Below are positions 54,975-60,687 of a stretch of 60,687 nt of DNA, one piece after another. A model generated the notes under the pieces. It ran no database searches and was not told where the DNA came from. It saw only the letters and a program-made list of their open reading frames with translations. The DNA is taken from positions 1-60,687 of the forward strand of contig CAMJAP010000006.1 in assembly GCA_946403625.1 (NCBI GenBank), given 5' to 3'. The number at the start of each line of letters is the position of its first letter. Position 1 is the first letter of the stretch. The position numbers and the translations under genes are program-made. Source of the DNA: an uncultured Lachnospiraceae bacterium. GTDB lineage: Bacteria > Bacillota > Clostridia > Lachnospirales > Lachnospiraceae.

Positions 54975-55003
54975 TTGCATTTTGAGCGTACATCTGTTAG
55001 GAT
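54975..55003 (+). promoter_or_regulatory. Predicted gdhA promoter
   Basis: TTGCAT, 17 nt, TAGGAT, about 170 nt upstream of gdhA. Confidence 0.5.
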
Positions 55004-55072
55004 AACAAATGTGTCAGATAAACTGACCGGTTTAAGTGAAGAATGTGATTACGGATCAAAGATGATACCAAA

Positions 55073-55117
55073 GGCGGTATTTCTGGCATTGCTATTGCCT
55101 GAATATCGTTTTTTTAT
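55073..55117 (+). terminator. Terminator-like hairpin in the gdhA leader
   Basis: An imperfect stem centred on GGCA-TTGCTAT-TGCC, extended by CG...CG pairs, is followed by TTTTTTT. It lies within the leader between promoter and gene and could attenuate gdhA, or end the cyclase transcript. Confidence 0.45.
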
Positions 55118-55148
55118 ATCACAAACACACAAATAAGCACATTTTTAA

Positions 55149-56519
<1,371 letters not shown>

Positions 56520-56536
56520 TCAGAGATTATTGTTCC

Positions 56537-56569
56537 AAAGCCCCGCAGGTTTTCCTGCGGGGCTTTTTT
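56537..56569 (+). terminator. gdhA terminator
   Basis: AAAGCCCCGCAGG / CCTGCGGGGCTTT, perfect 13-bp stem, TTTT loop, T-run. Confidence 0.95.
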
Positions 56570-56576
56570 ACTGTTT

Positions 56577-56604
56577 CAGACACGGGGACGGTTCTTTTGT
56601 CTGA
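56577..56604. repeat. Dispersed inverted-repeat element, copy 3 (single arm)
   Basis: CAGACAC then GGGGACGGTTCTTTTGTCTGA (21 bases, core as in copy 1). Only one arm is present. It borders the SpoU-methylase gene on its left; copy 4 borders it on the right. Confidence 0.75.
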
Positions 56605-56685
56605 ATCAACTTTTGCTTGACGCCGCCGCTTTCGCAGGGTACTCTTGAAAAGAATCTTATGAATCTTGCTATGGGAAGGCACAAT

Positions 56686-57561
56686 ATGCACAGAATTGAA
56701 GTAAATGCTTTGGATACACCGGAACTGCAGATCTATGCCAGCAGCTCCGAGACGCAATTGATGCACTATTATGAGCCGGAGCCGGGGATCTTTATTGCAG
56801 AGAGCCTGCGGGTGATCGGCAGGGCGCTGGATGCCGGATATGAGCCCATGTCTTTGCTGGTGGAGCCGGCTGTGTTGACAGAGACAGAGGGGAACGTTTT
56901 CTCGAGAATCGGAGAGGAGGTGCCGGTCTATATGGCGGAACCGGAAGTTCTGTCCAAACTGGCCGGGTATAAGCTGACCGGCGGAGCCCTGTGTGCGATG
57001 CGGCGGAAGGAATTGCCGGGGATGGAGTCGGTGTGCGCAGGAAAGAGACGGATCGCCGTTCTGGAAGGCGTGACCAATCCGACCAATGTGGGAGCGATCT
57101 TTCGTTCGGCAGCGGCGCTTGGTGTGGAAGCGGTATTGCTTACACAGGATTGCAGTGATCCGCTGTACCGCAGAGCGGCCAGAGTGAGTATGGGAACGGT
57201 ATTTCAGGTTCCCTGGGGCTTCTTTCCGAAGAAAAAGACGGAAAACCTGCAAGAATTGACCGCAGAGGCAAACGGGCGCAAACCGGAAGCGTATTCCGCG
57301 GATGTAGAGGCTTTGAAGCAGTTGGGATATACTACGGTGGCGATGGCTCTGACGGATCGATCGGTCAGTATTGCGGATGAAAATTTGCAAAATGCAGGAA
57401 AACTTGCAATTTTGTTGGGGAATGAAAACTTCGGATTGGCGGAACGGACCATCGCGGACTGCGACTATACCGCCCGCATCCCGATGCAGAATGGTGTGGA
57501 TTCCTTAAATGTTGCTGCCGCCAGCGCGGTGGCATTTTGGGAGTTGTGCGGGAGAATCTAA
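56686..57561 (+). CDS. SpoU/TrmH-family RNA 2'-O-methyltransferase
   Basis: 291 aa SPOUT methylase. The N-terminal RNA-binding part (1-110) is followed by the knotted SAM fold: VLEGVTNPTNVGAIFRSAAA, LLGNENFGL and MQNGVDSLNVAAASAVAFWE, the three TrmH motifs. Target could be rRNA or tRNA ribose; not assignable. ATG 56686 is preferred since AAGG lies 6 nt upstream; earlier in-frame ATGs at 56659 and 56671 have no ribosome site. The gene is flanked by two copies of the dispersed inverted repeat. Confidence 0.9.
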   Translation: MHRIEVNALDTPELQIYASSSETQLMHYYEPEPGIFIAESLRVIGRALDAGYEPMSLLVEPAVLTETEGNVFSRIGEEVPVYMAEPEVLSKLAGYKLTGGALCAMRRKELPGMESVCAGKRRIAVLEGVTNPTNVGAIFRSAAALGVEAVLLTQDCSDPLYRRAARVSMGTVFQVPWGFFPKKKTENLQELTAEANGRKPEAYSADVEALKQLGYTTVAMALTDRSVSIADENLQNAGKLAILLGNENFGLAERTIADCDYTARIPMQNGVDSLNVAAASAVAFWELCGRI

Positions 57562-57578
57562 AAGATATTCCGAATAAA

Positions 57579-57645
57579 GGGGGACGGTTTTTTGCCTGAC
57601 GGAATCAGACAAAAGAACCGTCCCCATGTCTGTGCCCATGTCTGT
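57579..57645. repeat. Dispersed inverted-repeat element, copy 4
   Basis: GGGGGACGGTTTTTTGCCTGA-type left arm with two changes, 5-nt centre, then TCAGACAAAAGAACCGTCCC and duplicated ATGTCTGTG tails. Lies between convergent genes. Confidence 0.75.
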
Positions 57646-57659
57646 GGAACTTAGTAAAT

Positions 57660-58631
57660 TTATGAATTTGTAAAATTGTCTTTTAACTTTACACTGTTCT
57701 GATCTGCGTCAATCTCGAAAGACGAGGTATCAAAACTCTGCAGGAAGGAAGAGAACTTGCTGTAGCCGAATTTCTTGGCGGAAAAGTTGGCATTCCACTG
57801 CTTGAGTTCTTCGTTGATCACGGCCATATTGTTGCAGATGCTGCCGTGGCGGATCAGGATAGCGATGATCTCATTCTCCACATCTTTCTTGTCAATATCC
57901 GCATTTTGGATGCTGATCACCGTCGAGCTGTTCTTGTGCTGCAGGACGAGATTGGGCATCTTGTCTTCTAAAAAAGTGGACAGCTTGGTACAGCCGTAGT
58001 TACGCACATCGAAGTCCGGGTATTTGTTCATCAGGCGGGAACCGATCTCGCCGATGTAAGTATCCTTGCCCTTGTTGGAGTTCTCGTCAATGATCTTGTA
58101 GATGGAACTCTTGATCTCTTTGATCGGGGTCAGGGCATATTCTTTCTTCTTGTTCTTTCCGGTGTTCTTCTGTGAGGGTTCGTCCTCGGAAGAATCGTCA
58201 TTGGAGATGACTTCCAGCAGTTTAAAGGAATTGCAGGCGCTGCGGAAGGCGGAGGGGGTCTTGGCCTCGCCGACACCTACCACGAACTTGCCGGCTTCAC
58301 GCAGTCTGGCAGCCAGGCGGGTAAAATCGCTGTCGCTGGTGCACAGATAAAAACCGTCCACATTGCCGGTGTAGAGGATGTCCATCGCATCGATGATCAT
58401 CGCCGAGTCGGTTGCATTCTTGCCGGTGGTGTAACTGTACTGCTGTACCGGCATAACGGAATGCTCCAGCATCACCTTTTTCCAGCCCTGTCTGGCTAAT
58501 GAAGTCCAGTCGGTATATACTCTTTTATAGGTCGCCACACCGTTATCCGCGACTTCGTCCAAAATGGCTTTTAAGTACTTCGGTGCAACATTATCGCCGT
58601 CGATCAATACGGCAAATTTCATTTCGTTCAT
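57660..58631 (-). CDS. NYN-domain (PIN-like) protein with two OST-HTH domains
   Basis: 323 aa. The NYN nuclease-like domain (1-150) shows FAVLIDGDNVAP, GKNATDSAMIIDAMDILYTG and CTSDSDFTRLAARLREAG, with the acidic residues expected for a metal-dependent RNase. A Lys-rich linker follows, then two OST-HTH/LOTUS units (about 175-245 and 250-320: YGCTKLSTFLEDKMPN; FGYSKFSSFLQSF). LabA/DUF88 family; probable RNA turnover role. ATG 58631 is used because GGGAG lies 6 nt upstream; ATG 58646 is alternative. Confidence 0.9.
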   Translation of the reverse strand: MNEMKFAVLIDGDNVAPKYLKAILDEVADNGVATYKRVYTDWTSLARQGWKKVMLEHSVMPVQQYSYTTGKNATDSAMIIDAMDILYTGNVDGFYLCTSDSDFTRLAARLREAGKFVVGVGEAKTPSAFRSACNSFKLLEVISNDDSSEDEPSQKNTGKNKKKEYALTPIKEIKSSIYKIIDENSNKGKDTYIGEIGSRLMNKYPDFDVRNYGCTKLSTFLEDKMPNLVLQHKNSSTVISIQNADIDKKDVENEIIAILIRHGSICNNMAVINEELKQWNANFSAKKFGYSKFSSFLQSFDTSSFEIDADQNSVKLKDNFTNS

Positions 58632-58664
58632 AGGATGCTCCCTCATATTAATATCATCAGATAC

Positions 58665-58694
58665 AGTATAATATAGAGTTTACATATATGGCAA
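58665..58694 (-). promoter_or_regulatory. Predicted promoter of the NYN gene
   Basis: Minus strand TTGCCA, 18 nt, TATACT, about 35 nt upstream of its start. Confidence 0.5.
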
Positions 58695-58699
58695 GGGAC

Positions 58700-58728
58700 T
58701 TTTCAGAGGGGGATTATTTTGCTACAAT
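58700..58728 (+). promoter_or_regulatory. Possible promoter of the acyltransferase gene
   Basis: TTTTCA, 17 nt, TACAAT; about 80 nt upstream of ATG 58808, divergent from the NYN promoter. Confidence 0.35.
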
Positions 58729-58807
58729 GACAGAGTCGGGGCCTTCCCGCGAGACGGATGTACGGTAAGGATCCGGTAGTGGGAATGGCGGACGGATGAG
58801 AGGGGCT

Positions 58808-59851
58808 ATGAGAGTAAGATCATTTGATTATATGAGAATCTTTGCCTGCATCCTGGTGGTGTTGGTGCATGTTTCCGCGCAGGGGATCAGTGCCTCTGCG
58901 GTGGACGGCAGTGTATTTGCTTTCTGCCAGTGTTGCAATACCCTTGCATTTTCCGGAGTGAGCATCTTCGTGATGATGAGCGGTGCGTTGGCGCTGCGTC
59001 CGGGAAAGGAAATCTCCGTTCGAAACATCGTTGTGAAAAGGTTCCTGTTTTTTATGGGGCTGTATTTTTTGTGGAAGGGAATCTATCTGTTTTTTGACCT
59101 GCTGCGTGCAGGACAGGGGATTTCCGGCGGAGCAGTAAAGCAGCTGGTGTTGGATCTGATCGGCGGCAGAGGGTTCTATCATCTGTGGTATCTGCCGATG
59201 ATCGCATTCTTATCGCTTCTGGTTCCGCTGATCCACGACGGTGTACAGAAAAAAGAAGTTTGTCTGTTATATCTGGTGCCGTTTATTATGCTGGCACTGC
59301 TTTTCCCTACCATGTTTTACTTTGAGTTTCCGTTTAAATATCTGCTGATGGATTTCCTGGGGCAGTTTGAGACGGAGTATTTCCTCGGATACCTGGGATA
59401 TTTTATCTTGGGACATGTTCTGTTTCAATGGCGGGAGCAGTGGACGAAAGAAAAGAAGATACTGTTGTCTGCGGCGGGAGTCGCGGCGTTGGTTTTCGGA
59501 TGTGTTTTCGGTGTATTGCGCAGCCGGGCAGACGGGATATTTTTTAACGGATTTTCATCACCGCTCAGTTTTACCAATTTGCTGACGAGCAGCGCAATCT
59601 ATATTCTGTTTTTGCAGGGAAAAACAAAAGCCCCGGAGGAAGAGAAGGGGGCGGCAGGTACTTTGGCTGCTCTGACACTGGGGATCTACCTGCTTCATCC
59701 GATGGTGATCGAAATATTAAAAGATGCAGGCCTGTTTCTTCTTGGAGATGCTGCATTCCTGACGATACCGCTGTATGTGGTGATGGTGACGGTGGTTTCG
59801 GCACTGATCGTATTTTTCGGCAGAAAACTGTTATCTTTGCTCAAAAAATAA
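58808..59851 (+). CDS. Acyltransferase-3 family membrane protein
   Basis: 347 aa with about ten membrane helices. Family hallmarks: N-terminal RSFDYMRIFACILVVLVHVSA with the conserved His, SGVSIFVMMSGALAL, FYHLWYLPMIAFLSLL, and GIYLLHPMVIEIL. Members transfer acetyl or succinyl groups to cell-surface glycans. Substrate unknown. ATG 58808 follows GAGAGGGGCT; ATG 58796 would add four residues. Confidence 0.9.
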   Translation: MRVRSFDYMRIFACILVVLVHVSAQGISASAVDGSVFAFCQCCNTLAFSGVSIFVMMSGALALRPGKEISVRNIVVKRFLFFMGLYFLWKGIYLFFDLLRAGQGISGGAVKQLVLDLIGGRGFYHLWYLPMIAFLSLLVPLIHDGVQKKEVCLLYLVPFIMLALLFPTMFYFEFPFKYLLMDFLGQFETEYFLGYLGYFILGHVLFQWREQWTKEKKILLSAAGVAALVFGCVFGVLRSRADGIFFNGFSSPLSFTNLLTSSAIYILFLQGKTKAPEEEKGAAGTLAALTLGIYLLHPMVIEILKDAGLFLLGDAAFLTIPLYVVMVTVVSALIVFFGRKLLSLLKK

Positions 59852-60076
59852 AAACTTCATTTGCAATCTGCCGATTTCCCATAAAAAAGAAATGCTTGTT
59901 CCGTATTCTAAAGTATAAGGGATCCGGATTCCCGGCGATATCGCGGAATGAGCAAAAATGTAAAGCAGGATTGCTGGAACGGAAGCGGGCTTTGTGTTAA
60001 GGTGGTAAAAATACAGAAACCGCTGAAACGGGGATGTCGGAAGGTATGTTGTGAAAAGCAGAAGGGAGAAATGTGT

Positions 60077-60592
60077 ATGAATGCTTATGAACAACGAGCT
60101 ACTGCAAGAGTGGCGAACGACCATGAACATGAAGTGATCGAAAAACAGCTGATGGGCGTTGCGAAAGGCTATTTGCTGGCAAAAAGATTAGTTTTGGGGA
60201 TAGCCGTAGTAGCGATCGCTTTAACCTTTATCGAAATGATGAGTAAGGGCGTGGATGGCAAATATATCTTTGGAATCATCATAATGATACTGGCATTTAT
60301 TTTATACTGTTTTCTGTTTAAAGAAGCTTCTGTTCCGTATTATCGGATTCCGAAGAGAGAATATGTGATCCTGGATTGCATTGTTACGGATTTAAGGGTA
60401 CAACACGGTTCGAGGGGGCAGGTCAGTTATTGGGCGATGGTTTCCTATGCGGACGGAACGACGCAGGAAGTAGAGGTTGCCAAACGGGAAATCGCCGAAA
60501 AGATAGAGTTGGGCGGACCCGGCGTAGTTGTTTTTTTTCTGGAAAAAGACGGGAAACCGAAAAAATATGCCTTTAGTTTGTGCATAGTATAA
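60077..60592 (+). CDS. Small two-helix membrane protein of unknown function
   Basis: 171 aa. Charged N-terminus, two adjacent membrane helices (LVLGIAVVAIALTFIEMM; YIFGIIIMILAFILYCFLF, about residues 42-85), then a beta-rich cytoplasmic or external domain (VILDCIVTDLRVQHG, VSYWAMVSYADGTTQEVEVA, GVVVFFLEKDGKPKKYAFSL) similar in outline to DUF3592-type OB-like domains. ATG 60077 is 8 nt from AAGGGAG; the in-frame start at 59948 is unsupported. Confidence 0.75.
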   Translation: MNAYEQRATARVANDHEHEVIEKQLMGVAKGYLLAKRLVLGIAVVAIALTFIEMMSKGVDGKYIFGIIIMILAFILYCFLFKEASVPYYRIPKREYVILDCIVTDLRVQHGSRGQVSYWAMVSYADGTTQEVEVAKREIAEKIELGGPGVVVFFLEKDGKPKKYAFSLCIV

Positions 60593-60607
60593 TAGTTCTC
60601 AAGAATA

Positions 60608-60634
60608 AAAACACCGGTTTCGGCCGGTGTTTTC
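60608..60634 (+). terminator. Terminator at the right edge
   Basis: AAAACACCGG / CCGGTGTTTT, perfect 10-bp stem with 6-nt loop. Nothing further is seen in the last 50 bases. Confidence 0.85.
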
Positions 60635-60687
60635 TAGTATAACCGTCATTTATTAACTGGACTGTAACTGAGGTAATGTTTCAACAA

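Overview
The window looks like chromosomal DNA of an anaerobic low-to-mid-GC Firmicute, most likely a gut or rumen Lachnospiraceae-type Clostridium. The indicators are reverse rubrerythrin, a high-molecular-weight rubredoxin, the NfnAB transhydrogenase, a TPP-riboswitch thiW-thiM-thiE operon, a J-domain protein with the clostridial NPEDDPEGF motif, strong Shine-Dalgarno sites and many intrinsic terminators. I see no rRNA, tRNA, CRISPR array, transposase or prophage structural gene.

Layout. 0-5 kb: glycerol kinase, then a large esterase/GH1 beta-glucosidase fusion with a duplicated 3' scrap behind it. 5-11 kb: a J-domain/TPR protein facing an HscC-type Hsp70. 11-19 kb: trmO, psd and a giant DUF4011-type helicase/nuclease with a following small gene. 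19-23 kb: rubrerythrin, a TetR regulator, and the thiamin salvage operon behind a TPP riboswitch and an unusually structured leader. 23-28 kb: GH127 enzyme, HMW rubredoxin, and a FUSC membrane protein fused to a degenerate HAD domain. 28-38 kb: a long co-directional run made of a polar amino-acid ABC transporter, a D-2-hydroxyacid dehydrogenase, a circularly permuted ATP-grasp, an alpha-E protein, a transglutaminase, two AstE/AspA-family proteins (one without zinc ligands) and an HExxH lipoprotein. This reads as uptake plus synthesis or hydrolysis of an unknown amide-linked metabolite. 38-41 kb: a small conserved protein, a VWA protein and a divergent PurA paralogue.

41-49.6 kb is an accessory-looking island: an AAA ATPase with a consensus promoter, several unknown proteins, a 5'-nucleotidase-like HAD protein, a protein joining sigma-70 region 2 to a complete WYL regulator, a CxxC protein and two metallophosphoesterases. 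Four copies of a bipartite element (16-bp palindrome, exactly 10 nt, then CCATAAT) lie ahead of island genes. Three of them continue into a hairpin with a conserved AACCGA loop, which in two copies holds the Shine-Dalgarno site. The sigma-WYL protein plus this element is my best candidate for an undescribed regulatory system.

49.6-60.7 kb returns to ordinary functions: Nudix protein, alpha/beta hydrolase, nfnAB, a diguanylate cyclase, NADP-glutamate dehydrogenase behind a possible attenuator, a SpoU-family methylase, a NYN/OST-HTH protein, an acyltransferase-3 membrane protein and a small membrane protein. A dispersed inverted-repeat element with core GGGACGGTTCTTTTGTCTGA occurs four times (near 0.1, 39.9, 56.6 and 57.6 kb).
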